Source of the DNA: Phoronis australis
Lineage: Eukaryota; Phoronida; Phoronidae
Direction of reading: 5' to 3'
DNA length: 64,000 bases
NCBI GenBank assembly: GCA_002633005.1
Contig: NMRA01001012.1
Location: 1-64,000 of the forward strand
Every line of letters begins with the position of its first letter. Within the stretch, counting starts at the first letter, position 1. Under the pieces are notes generated by a model, which saw only the letters and a list, made by a program, of their open reading frames with translations, did not search any database and was not told the origin of the DNA. Of the stretch, positions 11,455 to 21,527 are shown one piece after another. The translations under genes and the position numbers were made by a program.

Positions 11455-11848
11455 CCGAAGAACTGTTATGTAGCATGGGCCTGTCTTCAGATGTGACCTT
11501 ACTATAATTGCACCTGTCTGAACGCTCAACAGGGGGATACAAGGCCTCCTGTGGTCAAACTTCCTGTTGAGTCACTGGCTCAAAAACTTCTAGTGCTGCG
11601 GAACAACCAAAAAATTAAGTGCACGCCTTTATTTCAACGAGTTGTTCTTCGTGGAAGCAAATCTCACACTGACAGGTTAATTGAAATTAAATTCAAAACA
11701 ATCATTGAAACTTTGCCGAACAACAAGGAATTCACGATACGCTCAAGTGATTGAATTGTGAGAGTGGCCACAGGTGAGGAGGCTTACTCGGGGAACAAAA
11801 GAATTCGTGATGCAGAATAGGACAGCGTTTTGAGGATTTGCAAGGCCA

Positions 11849-12505
11849 ATGTCTTTGGTTGGACTAGCAACAATTCATTGCTCCGTGAACAATTGCTGTC
11901 TTCATCCACATCATAGGGGTGGTAGAAATTCATTTACATGCAAATAAATCTATTACCTTGCCCGATTATTGTTGGTACGGACACAATAGGCAGCTTATAA
12001 ACAAGCGGGCCCCAAGAGGTTCGGGTGGGGTAGGAATATTCGTTAAAATGATTTGTTTAAAGCATTTAAACTTGATATTGTTGATATGTCGTGTGATGGT
12101 ATATTAGCTTTAAGACTAACTCATATACACTCAGACTATTGTATAATTGTATTTTGTTGCTATTTACCACCTGAGAACTCTTCAAGGGGTTGTGATCCGG
12201 ATAGTTTCTATAGGCATCTATTATGCCAGTTATATTTACATGCAGATATATCAGATGACATTGTTACATGTGGAGATTTTAACTCGAGAGTGGGTAATTT
12301 GAATGATTACATTCCAGATGTTGATTGTCAATTAAATAAAGGAGCTGTAAATAGTGATGGTAGAAATTTGATTGACTTTTTGTTCGGCTCTAAAACTTGC
12401 ATAGTAAATGGTAGGAAAGAGATAAGTAAAGATAACTTCACATCAATAAGTCATAGTGGGAGAGCGGTTGTAGATTACTTTATTGTCCCCCGTGAGTCGC
12501 TCTAG
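11849..12505 (+). pseudogene. LINE A apurinic-like endonuclease domain
   Basis: Read across two frame changes, the region encodes NVFGWTSNNSLLREQL, then LPDYCWYGHNR, RGSGGVGIFVK, YLPPENS, DDIVTCGDFNSRVG and SGRAVVDYFIV. This is the order of the exonuclease-endonuclease-phosphatase fold that nicks target DNA for target-primed reverse transcription. The catalytic Asp and Asn of GDFNSR are present. Stops or frameshifts separate the N-terminal and C-terminal halves near 11910 and 12050, so the domain is broken. Confidence 0.75.
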
Positions 12506-12622
12506 TCTTGTCTTAAATTTGAGGTCCATGCTTGTACAGAGGTAGTTGACAAACATCATTTACAAGGACTCCTGTCAGAAAAGCAAAAAATTCCTGATCA
12601 CAGTGTATTTTTATTAGAAATT

Positions 12623-12952
12623 ATGGTACACGTTCCAGTGAATATAAGTGACGAATCTGTAGAGGATCACGGTACGGAAAACTCCTTTGATATGCAATTT
12701 AGAAAACGGTTTAAATTAAATTCTATCCCTAGTGAATTCATAGATAATGAGATATTCAAAAGGGCGATTGGAGAGTTGCTTTTAATATTAGAAAATGAGT
12801 TTCGAATACAATATGAAGTTGATGGGATTTATAACTCCCTCTGCGAAATTATAAAAACAGAAGTGGAATTGCATTTAAGATGTATTCAAAGTTGTAATAA
12901 AAATCTGAGAAAAAAATTAAGGCAAACAAGCCCTTTTGGAATGATGAATTAA
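12623..12952 (+). pseudogene. LINE A endonuclease-RT linker
   Basis: 109 codons of polar sequence between the endonuclease and the RT, a position that in LINE ORF2 proteins usually holds a poorly conserved helical linker. The frame ends with a stop just after PFGMMN. Further traces such as PNVFWKELKNLGP follow at about 13140. No independent domain is seen; assignment is by position. Confidence 0.5.
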
Positions 12953-13339
12953 CGCAACTTTGGGGAAAAGTGGCCCAAAAAGAAAAAAGTATTTCTCAAA
13001 GAAAAAAATACTAAACGACGAAGGCAGCGACTGTATGAATATAAGAACTCTATATATTACTTTGACAAGAGATTCAGGTTTTTCTAAAGGCAGTATTTGA
13101 AAAATAAATGAACACTGATTGAAGATTCATGTAAAAATGACCCCAATGTTTTTTGGAAGGAACTCAAGAATTTAGGACCTCAGCTCAAGATCAGACATGA
13201 AAATATTATTCACTCAGAAAGATGGGAGGCCAGTTTAAGAGATTTGTTTGCAAAAATTCCAATGGGTGAAAGTCAAAACGTAGAGAATTTGGTGAAAGCA
13301 TTGCAATATGCTGAATATTCGGGTCATGTAAAAAAAGCA

Positions 13340-13520
13340 CTGGAAAAAAAGTTTTTCGTTTTTTGAAGTTTATTCTGTTATTAGCAAATTAAAATCGGGC
13401 AAGGCCATTGGAATAGACGGTATACCATACAAAGTGCTGAGATCACAAGAGATGGTTAATATTTTGGTCTCGCTCTTTCAAAAGGTCTTTGGCACTGGAT
13501 TTATTCCATCATTTATCGTA
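13340..13520 (+). pseudogene. LINE A RT N-terminal segment
   Basis: This encodes VISKLKSGKAIGIDGIPYKV, then LRSQEMVNILVSLFQKVF and GTGFIPS, the standard N-terminal RT motif (K-x-x-K-x-x-G-x-D-G-I-P) of non-LTR retrotransposons. The frame is cut at about 13520 by inserted DNA; the expected next motif, AIITPIPKG, is found at 14083-14118. Confidence 0.75.
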
Positions 13521-14079
13521 ATCGATTTTGCTCGGGGTACGCCACGAGCTATGTTGCAGAGTAAAACAAGAGGAGGATTGAGAATATTGTCATTTATTAT
13601 GACGTAAATAGATAAAACTAACTAAGACTCTGCAAGATGGGCATGGACAAAACGCCCACCGGAGTGTACAATGAATAGCCCTGAAAGAGGGAACAAAACA
13701 AAAGAAATGCCTGAAGGGCGTAAAGGAAAAGTACAGAACATGAACACAAAACTTGAAAAAACCTAACACGAAATGTATATGAGATACGAGAAAGTGGAAC
13801 CGACACCCGGGATAGGGGGAAGGGAAAAAATGTAGAGAACGAACGTAGGTCTTGTAGACGACGAGGTAGGTGGCTGAATGAGAGAGACCACGTTGAACTG
13901 AACAAAGGAAATATGGACGACCAATCAGGTGTCGCGTAGAGAAATGTATAAATACAAAAGTAGGCCCTTGTGGCTATAAATAGAGATGAGTAATGCAAAA
14001 TAAACCCTAAGGACTGGTATCAAAATAAAAAGACAAATGTAAAAATAATGACGATAAATGCATTTAACAAGTTAAATTT
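13521..14079. mobile_element. Unidentified insertion inside LINE A
   Basis: About 560 bases separate two RT motifs that should be adjacent (GFIPS and AIITPIPKG). The insert has an open minus-strand frame (13618-13998) of low-complexity Phe/Ser/Leu-rich sequence that I do not believe is a protein. The ends are AT-rich, with TTTA or TTAT near both junctions, but no clear TIR. It may be a SINE or a fragment of another LINE. Confidence 0.45.
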
Positions 14080-14138
14080 AATTATGGTATAAAGCGATTA
14101 TCACCCCTATACCGAAAGGATGAGATAGAGATTTGAAT

Positions 14139-14141
<3 letters not shown>

Positions 14142-14193
<52 letters not shown>

Positions 14194-14220
14194 GAGAGAG
14201 AGGGAGAGAGAGAGAGAGAG
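14142..14220. repeat. (GA)n microsatellite, tail of LINE B
   Basis: About 80 bases of nearly pure GA with few interruptions. On the minus strand this is a (TC)n tract directly after the 3' region of LINE B, so it probably is the simple-repeat tail of that element. Confidence 0.85.
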
Positions 14221-14257
14221 GTTGTTTATTGCATGGAGCTAAGCTCATTTGTACATA

Positions 14258-15589
14258 TTACATTGCAACATTTGGTATAGGTGGGAATTTCATGTCCGGG
14301 TATTCAATACATGTATGCATATTTACACGATGCAATGTTAGAGTTTCCTGTCTAATACCATACGCCTTTAATATAAATAAGGATAGTCTTTTCAAAAGAT
14401 TTCCAGAGTTTGTTTTGAATAAGTATTGGACGTTTTCGATGTCAGTATGCTGTCGGGATATTTCTGGTAAAAAATTCTTTCTAATGTCGTTAAGGACGGA
14501 GCAGGTAAGTAATAAGTGTATTTCGTCTTCAATTTCTGAACGGTTGCAAATTTTGCAAGGTCTATCTTCCTTTGGAATGTCATGGTGCCTACCAGTTTCT
14601 ATTTTCAGCTGGTGTCCAGAGCACCTGAATTTGGCTAAAATTCTACGTAGAGTTGGTGGTAGTCTGTAAAGATATTCTTCACAAGATAAATCTGTTTTGA
14701 TAATAGAGTAAAATGAGCACTTGCTAGAGCTCTGCACTGATGTCCTCCATTCTTGGGCACCACAATCCAACAATCTTTGCTTAAATTCTGATATAAATAA
14801 ATCAATGTTACCCGGTCCACTTATCCATAGCTCCCTAAACCCGTATCTGAATAAAATATCTTTAACTGCACTGGCCCAATTTGTTCGTCCTTTTTTACAG
14901 TCTTCCCGCAGCATCCTGTAACTTTTCTTTGGGTATCTGGGGTTATTCATTTGTAGAATTTTGGTCCAATAGATTATTGGTCTGCACAAGTATTTCACAG
15001 ATAATAAATGCCTGCCGCATTCTCCTCTGGCCATAACGTTACTTGTTTTCTTTGGGACACCAGCAACCCATTTACAGAAATCATTGTGGACACTTTTTAT
15101 GTCTTTCGAATATACTGTACCCCATATCTCAGCACCATATAACAATATAGGAACTACCATACTATCAAACAATTTAAAACATACATTCGGGGATCTACAC
15201 TTCACTTTGGTTAAACATGCTTTTAACGTTTTCATTGCTTTTCTAGCTTGTAAAGCTGATATTCTACAAATTTCATTCCATTTTAATCTGCAAGAAAATG
15301 TTACACCAAAATACTTGTAATAAGATTTCGTTTCTACCGATTTCTTATTGTAGAACCAACGTTCTTGAGCCGACAGAGTCCCACCTCGCTTGAAGACAAC
15401 AATGTTTGTCTTATCAAGATTAACACAAAGACTCCAATCCACACAGTAGTTGTGCAATACATTTAATTTCCTCTGGAGACCAGGCACTGTGTCCGCCACA
15501 AGCAACAAATCATCCGCAAACAATAACGAACTTAATTCACAATCATCACTCTTGATACCTCGTCCTCCATTTTCTTTGACCTCTGACAC
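14258..15589 (-). pseudogene. LINE B RT C-terminal half
   Basis: 443 codons open. Near the N-terminus LLFADDLLLVADT carries the F-A-D-D catalytic box. The thumb region follows (KTNIVVFKRGG, YKYFGVTFS), then LLYGAEIWG, and a C-terminal Cys/His motif CKICNRSEIEDEIHLLLTC that many LINEs of this class share. This is the best preserved part of LINE B. The upstream RT is in a different open segment because of a frame break near 15600. Confidence 0.9.
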
Positions 15590-15613
15590 CAGTCCGCTAA
15601 CAAAAACAGAGAA

Positions 15614-15835
15614 TTACCAAGGATTCAGTATACACCCTTGTTTCACACCTCTCGTCCAATCAAAATAGGGTGTGATTTGACTCTGTATTCTCACGCACGA
15701 TTTGACTTCAGCATAAATATTCCTCAGGAGATTGAACATTTTCCCGTGGAGATTATTTTCTAACAAACAATAAAACAGACGTGTAGTTTCTAGACTGTCA
15801 AACGCCTTGCTAAAGTCCACAAAGGCACAGTTCAT
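15614..15835 (-). pseudogene. LINE B RT catalytic motif A/B segment
   Basis: It encodes CAFVDFSKAFDSL (RT motif A with its catalytic Asp) and FDWTRGVKQGCILNPW, motif B, where most elements have R-G-x-x-Q-G-x-x-x-S-P. The Ser-Pro of motif B reads Asn-Pro. It stops after NPW, and the next segment begins about 20 bases later. Confidence 0.85.
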
Positions 15836-16107
15836 TTTTCCACCTTTTTTGATAAATTTATGTGGGACAAAGCTTGTAGAACCGCCCTAAATCCGGCTTG
15901 TTCCTCAGGGATACATTGCATTGCATACGACCACTCAATCAGCCTTATGTTTAATATAGATGTAAACAGCTTGCTTATGCTATCAATTAAAGAAATTCCC
16001 CTGTAATTATTTGGGTTATTTTTGTCTCCTTTCTTGTAGATTGGAACGATTATACTCTTTCTCCAGTTCTACGGGAATTTTCCTGTCGCCAGTACCTTGT
16101 TGAATAG

Positions 16108-16368
16108 TTAGCATAATACTTCAAGTGTGTCACCAGTCAGTGCTTTGAAGAGTTCGTTTGGAATACCATCTTCTCCAGGGGTTTTGTTGCTTTTAAGTTT
16201 ATTTATTTCCTGATTGATTTCGGGCATGTCAATTTGTTTATTAAGTTGTACCAGGATTTCATCACCAGGTGTGTTGGCACAGTCATTGCAGCTTTCGTCG
16301 TGCTCTCGCATTTCGTCCACCAAAATATTAAGGAATTCCCTGTTTTCCCGTACAGGCTCAGTGTTCAA
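16108..16368 (-). pseudogene. LINE B RT N-terminal segment
   Basis: The minus-strand frame contains INKLKSNKTPGEDGIPNELF, the RT entry motif, preceded by an acidic stretch typical of the region before it. It ends prematurely with a stop after TLEVLC. The stretch 15836-16107 continues RT-like sequence in other frames. Confidence 0.8.
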
Positions 16369-16985
16369 GACTTTTTCAAAATAGTTATACCATTCGTTCG
16401 ACGAATATCCGCTTGTTGAATATTGTTCGGACTTATGATTGACTTCACGTTTGCCCAGAATGTTCTTGGATCTCTCACTGAATCACATAATTTCTTTTCC
16501 ATTTGTTCGATATAATTCTTCTTTTTTTCACGACAGGTTTCCTTAAATTGACTTTTCGTATCACTATAATTACGTAGTGTATCCACACACTTTGTGGATC
16601 TGAAAAGTTTCAATAAATTATGTTTTTCTATTTTCTTTTGCTCGCAAACGTTGTCGAACCACCTTTGCTGCTGCCTGTTCACTGCGGATTTATTGCTTAT
16701 TTTTATGTCAGCGCCGCAAGCGTGGAATAATTCATTTATTAATTTAACTGCTTTGTTAATATCCATATCGATAGCTGAAGATATTTGGGATAATTTCTCG
16801 GTGGTGTCAACGCTGCCCAGTCTATCCTTAAAACTTGAAGATTTGTGTGGCTGCCACTTGAGTCGGTGCAATGGGGTTGTTCTGACACTAGTGTTCGATC
16901 CGTCTGTATCAGCTTCCGTATGTTGTAGATAACGTAGAGTACACATGATAGGGAAATGGTCTGACTAGTCGTTGAATTTACCAAC
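16365..16985 (-). pseudogene. LINE B endonuclease end and linker
   Basis: The minus strand reads KFND, a TAG stop, SDHFPIMCTLRYLQ, then a long basic, helical linker with NRQQQRWFDN, CREKKKNYIEQMEKKL and DPRTFWANVKSI. SDH-x-P-I is the last catalytic block of APE endonucleases. The R-x-F-W-x-x-V/L motif is the usual lead-in to LINE RT. The TAG probably replaces a Trp codon. Confidence 0.75.
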
Positions 16986-17044
16986 CAACTATAGGGACAT
17001 AAGTCTGCTCTCCACCGTGAGCAAAGTGTATTCCAATGTACTAA

Positions 17045-18113
17045 CACAAACTGAATGAAGAACAAAATGGTTTTCGACAGGGGAGGTCTTGTCTTGACCA
17101 CGTGTTCACACTCACGTCTGATGTGGTTCATTTTTGCAAGAGGGGACATGTAAGAACGAGTTTGGAATTCATTTTGTGCTATACGTATCTGGGTGTAACT
17201 CTGAATGAGTTAATGGATTTCAGTTTGACAGCTGAGGTACTGGCAGACTCCGTCTCCAGAGCGTTGGGAGCTCTGGTAAGCAAGTACAAACATATTGGTA
17301 ACATGGGTTTCAACAGTTACAATAAATGTTTTGAAATGTCCGTCGCTTCAATTCTAGACTATGGATCTGGAATTTGGAGATATTCTCAATACTCCAAATG
17401 CGAAATGATCAGAACGAGAGCATTACGTATATTTTTAGGGGTCCACAAGTATCTGCCAATGCAGTACTTTATGGCGACTCGGGTTGGCCAAATTCACACT
17501 ACAAACAACATGGAAATATGCTAAGGCTCTGGAATCGTTTAGCTCTAATGGATGAAAGCAGAATTGCAAAAAAGTTTTTTTATGGGACCTTAAACATCGG
17601 AACTCCTGTAATTGGTCAAGTTCAATATTTAAAATTATTGAGAAGTGCGACTTTTTAGAAAATTTCAGGAACAAGTAAATTGTGTCTCTCGAAAACTTCA
17701 AAACATTCAGGTTCCAGTTAGAAGAGTTAAACTGGTTAAAAATAATCACTGAGAAACCAAAACTGTACTTGTGTAAATCGTTAAGAATAACTATTGTGTA
17801 GAAGAGTATTTACGTCTGCCGGTGTCTCAGAGGTCCGTCATAGCTGGATTGAGAGCAGGTATTCCACCATTAGAGGTTGAGGTGGGGCGGTACTTCGGAA
17901 TTCCTGTGAATGAGCGAATTTGTCGTGTTTGTAAAAACAGAATTGAAGATGAAGCTCATTTCATTTTTGATGGTGAAAAATATACTCACATTCCAGCATA
18001 CTTTATACGGGATTCTGTCCTACCTCAAGAATTACAAAATAACTTGAAAGGTCTAGCGAAATTCATTCAAGACGCTTTGCAGGTTAGAAGTAATTGTTTG
18101 TTTATAAACTAGT
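17045..18113 (+). pseudogene. LINE A RT remnant and C-terminal region
   Basis: The sequence resumes with LNEEQNGFRQGRSCLDHVF and, in the same frame, jumps to DVVHFCKRGHVRTSLEF. It continues with YLGVTLNELMDFSLTAEVL, ILDYGSGIWRY and IRTRALRIFLGVHKYLP. After a frame break, 17822-18113 gives AGIPPLEVEVGRYFG and CRVCKNRIEDEAHFIFD. The segment between FTLTS and DVVHF should contain the F-A-D-D box (100 or more residues) but is missing without loss of frame. In the last motif a Cys reads as Asp (FDGEKY). Confidence 0.8.
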
Positions 18114-18232
18114 CTGAAGTGGTCATATTTGAGCTTGAGCAATATGTTATGTAAGGATTTAATATTCTGTCTGATATTGTATTTACTGGCACCCTTATGT
18201 CACTATGATAAATAAATATAATAAAAATACTC

Positions 18233-19177
18233 TAAGCCAACACAGGCCGACGAGAAACCCATCCATTGTCTTCTGAAAATAAAGTAAAAGAGTGAATTAC
18301 CTATGCATCCTACGTGAAGTGGGTGTCGCGCGAGACTGGCACATTATCAAAAGCAAAAGCATTTAAAGCTCCATTCCTCCCCTATTTAGTTGTCAGCGTG
18401 CAATTTTTAAACGAAACGCTTTAGCGTTTACTACCCGATCTTGAATTAACAGATGACGCGTCCATTCGACACTTCCGAATCTGCAATGATAGGATTGGCC
18501 AATGCCGATACACTGTTTAGAGGTGTCTTATGTCACTGATGGTTTTCGAACATAGGATTGTGTCACTCTAAGCAACATCAGGAGAGTGAATTTTATGAGA
18601 ATCGAATACCTATTTCGATTTTTGTTGTTATCCAGCTAAGCAGATCAAAATGCAAATTTAAACCTGTTGTGCGAAAGCTGTGTAGGTTATTAACAGAATT
18701 TCTTACCAGCAACGAGATAAGCTTTATTCAGCAAATGCGCAGTAGCTGGAGGCAACTCCTCTTTATAGACCACGAACATTATCTTTTATCAAGCGAGCTA
18801 CGTGAACTTTTGTATGCGCTACCGTAATGGTGGGAAACGACATTCGAGCCCTAAGTAAGTTTTACCTCGAAATACAAGGCTCTTTTTAAGACTGTGGAAT
18901 TTTTTTATCTCGATGGCTGAAGAAAGTGACAAGCAGCTATTTTTATTTATTGTTTTAGGCCAGATCAAAAGGACAGCAGTCGGCTCCTTAGTCCGAAATG
19001 ACATTATCGCAGGCAATCGTGTGAATGGCCTATAGGTCGAAGCGCCGATTGTCCGCACGGGAGGTACTACGAAACGTGACATTATAGATCCACCAATGAC
19101 TACTTCAAGTTGAAGGGAATCATTGATGGAATTTACTTCATGGCGTAAGAATGATGCCGATTATGCGAATATAAACC
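18233..19177. other. No recognisable gene
   Basis: A plus-strand open frame at 18558-18827 (C-terminal part FIQQMRSSWRQLLFIDHEHY) has an amphipathic look but no known motif. Nothing else is recognised. Confidence 0.4.
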
Positions 19178-19900
19178 TACATCAAAATTTTTTGAAAAAT
19201 AAAGGTCTTACAAGACTTTTTGATGCCGGCAAAATCAGCACTTGTAGTATATTTTGTAGAGGACAAACATCTAATCATGCTTTTCAGGACTGGTGGGCAG
19301 ACGACTCCATCTTCAACGTACTGTGCCACAACAGCCTCTCCAAGCTGAGCTGAGATTTCACGGACTCTATCGTAGGAAACTCTGATTCCGTTCTCATGGA
19401 GCATCTCCATCAGTTGCCTCTTCCTTGTTTTGGGTAGCATGTGTGTCGGGTGATTCGATACCCAGCTGCACCAGTCTCTTCCTGTACAGACAACACAAGT
19501 CTACAAGTCGCAAAACCAGTGGATCTGAACCACCACTTGCAGTTTTCACCGCAGTAATATATGTCACGAGTTCCGAAAAAGCCATTGGATATGCTCTCTT
19601 TGCTTGGAGAGTCCCTTCTTCTTTCTTCTTCTCTTGAGCATTCAAAAATGCCCTCTCTCTGTTGTACAGAGCTACCAAGCATGCTGAGTGATATTTTACT
19701 TCTTATGCGATGCATCTCCTGCACTCGGTTTTACCAGGAGCTTACCATCATTGAGAGTCTTGACACAATCATTGATTTTGTAGTTCAGTTTCAAGGTCAT
19801 AGCTTGTCTCAGGGTTTCACCTTTCTCCTCACATAAGAAGCATTCGGTCGTCTTGGGGTCTATAATTCTTCTTGGTACTTTGCGGTTGTTGCTATTGTCA
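19178..19900 (-). pseudogene. Broken copy of an uncharacterised repetitive invertebrate gene family
   Basis: Across at least two frame changes, the minus strand encodes TTECFLCEEKGETLRQA, then a KLLVKPSAGDA block, KYHSACLVALYNRERAFLNA, AYPMAFSELVTYIT, LVDLCCLYRKRLVQLGI, PKTRKRQLMEMLHENGIRV, SYDRVREISAQLGEAV and VVCPPVL. From memory, this order (Cys-x-x-Cys start, AKYH-x-x-CL, FAELVTYI, SYDRV-x-x-x-SAQLG, VCPPxL) is a large, unnamed, multicopy family in marine invertebrate genomes; I know of no assigned function. The copy stops after VCPPVL and is joined to unrelated sequence. It is probably part of a mobile element, but no TIR or LTR is visible here. Confidence 0.6.
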
Positions 19901-20249
19901 CTAATGTCTGCCGTGCTACAAGGGCTGATGATCCTTTTTCAGCTCGCTGCAACTTCGTATTGCAGAAGAGCAGCCTGCAGCTGGAATGCTACTGGGTATT
20001 TATTTTCTCAAAGTGTTCTCTATCCCGCTGCCATCGTCAAATCCAGATTTATTGGCAATTCATTGAGAGAATGAAATCGAGGAACATTCCTCTCCAACTG
20101 GTTGTATCCGTCATCTTGCCGTTTCAAAGGATTTGAAAGTGGAGACGAGAAATCTTCCATCGTCTGCGTTTGACAAAGTCAATATTTGTCCCAGTTGGTG
20201 CGCCAAATGTTTTACTTGAAGCCATAGTTATTTTATGATACGAAGGGTG

Positions 20250-21233
20250 AATGAATTTTAAACCAGAACAATCGTTGACCTCTCCTTCTCCAAATCTTTT
20301 AATGCTCTCTTCCTTGTTGACCCGTCTTATGACCTTAAACTTAATGATGAAATCATTCCTAGAAAACAGTCGCACATACATCTTGGTATACTGTTAGATG
20401 AAAAACTCTCATTCACACCTCACGTACGGGTCAGACACTAATTAACCCACTTAAGCTTGTATCTCTTCATCTGAATTCTACATATTTAGAAGTTTTGTTC
20501 AAATCATTTACATTTCCACACATCGGTTATTGTGATATCATATATCAGTCGGCCAATACGGGTGCACTACAACATTTGGAGAAACTACAGTATCAAGCTG
20601 TCTTACTCATAACCGGAGCTTACAGGGGATCCAGTAGTGTTAAAGTTTTGAGTAGTCTCAAGTGGCCCAAACTGTCTACTCGACGCAATCTTCACATGAC
20701 CACATTTACTTTCAAAGTGATAAACAACGTCAACAACGCCTCTGTCAAAACCTATTTGATCTATACACTAGACAAGGCCATCGTAGTAATTTGAGATCCT
20801 CCATCCCATATGCAATTCCTCCGTCATTCAGTCAGGCATTCAGAAGGTCTACAGTCATGATGTGCATCAACAACTGGAATTCTCTTCCAGTCTCTGTTGA
20901 GGATGCAACTCTTTTACAAGTATAAAAAATATTTTTAGAACTGTTTTTCACAATTTTGACAACTCAGCACCCTTAACTCAATTCTCCTTTCCCCGTGATA
21001 ACGAAATAGCATTGTACAGATTAAGATGTGGTCTTTTCCTCAAGTCTGACAAGTTTAGGCACAACTTTAGTAATGTTTCTCTAAACTGTAAATGTGGTGA
21101 CCATCAATCTTATCCTCATATTTTCTTCAAATATCCCCTAATCGAATACCTGAGAGACTCACTCTGTCGTGCACTCAATGAAAACCAATTAATTGTTAAT
21201 GTTCTCAATTCTTGTAACAATACCCCTACTTAA
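20250..21233 (+). pseudogene. LINE C: C-terminal fragment of a third non-LTR element
   Basis: In shifting plus frames it reads HIHLGILLDEKLSFTPHV, FKSFTFPHIGYCDIIY, HLEKLQYQAVLLITGAYRGS, CINNWNSLPVSVEDATLL, YRLRCGLFLKSDKFRHNF and LNCKCGDHQSYPHIFF. This is the common C-terminal layout after the RT in L1/CR1-like LINEs (thumb, WNxLP, then a C-x-C-G...H block). Several frameshifts are present. The element is truncated at both sides and directly abuts the gypsy element at 21243. Confidence 0.75.
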
Positions 21234-21242
21234 GTTACAATA

Positions 21243-21527
21243 TTATTGAATGGTACTCCTAACTTTGACGTCGTTCTCAATGAAGTTTGGACACCATACA
21301 TATGAACGAGCAACAGCTTTCATTTTCACAACCCCAATATGCCCGAAATGCAATTCATTTATCACCTTATTTCTACATTTTGGCGGTATTATTACTCTTA
21401 ATCCCAAAAATAAACATCTATTTTCTATTGTAAGCTCATTTCTCCTGTAGAAAAAAGGCTTCAATACTTCATCAGTTTCTGACAATTTGTTTGGCCAACC
21501 ATCAATGGTATACCTCATAACTCTTGA
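21243..21527 (-). pseudogene. gypsy integrase N-terminal fragment
   Basis: This continues Pol in frame after the TGA at 21528: the pre-integrase segment (VMRYTIDGWPNKL, RRNELTIENRCLFLG), then INELHFGHIGVVKMKAVARS and YVWCPNF, the H-H-C-C zinc module that binds the element ends. Sequence is lost before the second Cys pair is complete, so the D-D-E catalytic domain is absent. Confidence 0.85.

Larger units (their letters stand above)
14142..17035 (-). mobile_element. Non-LTR retrotransposon B, 5'-truncated
   Basis: A minus-strand LINE inserted into LINE A. It begins inside the endonuclease (SDHFPI near 16960, after an in-frame TAG) and runs through the linker, RT and C-terminal Cys/His motif to a (TC)n tail. 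5' truncation with a 3' simple-repeat tail is the expected product of incomplete target-primed reverse transcription. Several stops and frameshifts show that it is inactive. Confidence 0.85.
10971..18232 (+). mobile_element. Non-LTR retrotransposon A, interrupted and decayed
   Basis: A plus-strand LINE spread over 7.2 kb. From 5' to 3' it shows a coiled-coil ORF1-like segment (10975-11454), an APE-type endonuclease (11849-12505), a linker (12623-12952), the start of the reverse transcriptase (RT; 13340-13520), an RT piece AIITPIPKG (14083-14118), then RT motif NGFRQGRSCLDHVFTL and the C-terminal region (17045-18113). It ends in an A/T-rich tail near 18232. Two insertions split it (13521-14079 and LINE B at 14142-17035), and the RT catalytic core is absent. 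It is of the general CR1/I-like, APE-endonuclease class; I do not assign a clade. Confidence 0.8.

Noticed and set aside
13618-13998. 126-codon Ser/Phe-rich minus frame
   Set aside because: Low-complexity translation of an inserted noncoding segment; no motif or start context.
14133-14669. 178-codon plus-strand frame with Arg-Glu repeats
   Set aside because: Produced by the (GA)n tail and antisense to the LINE B RT C-terminal region.
16739-17149. 136-codon minus-strand frame
   Set aside because: Shadow frame of LINE B endonuclease/linker sequence and of LINE A RT sequence; the true frames carry the family motifs.
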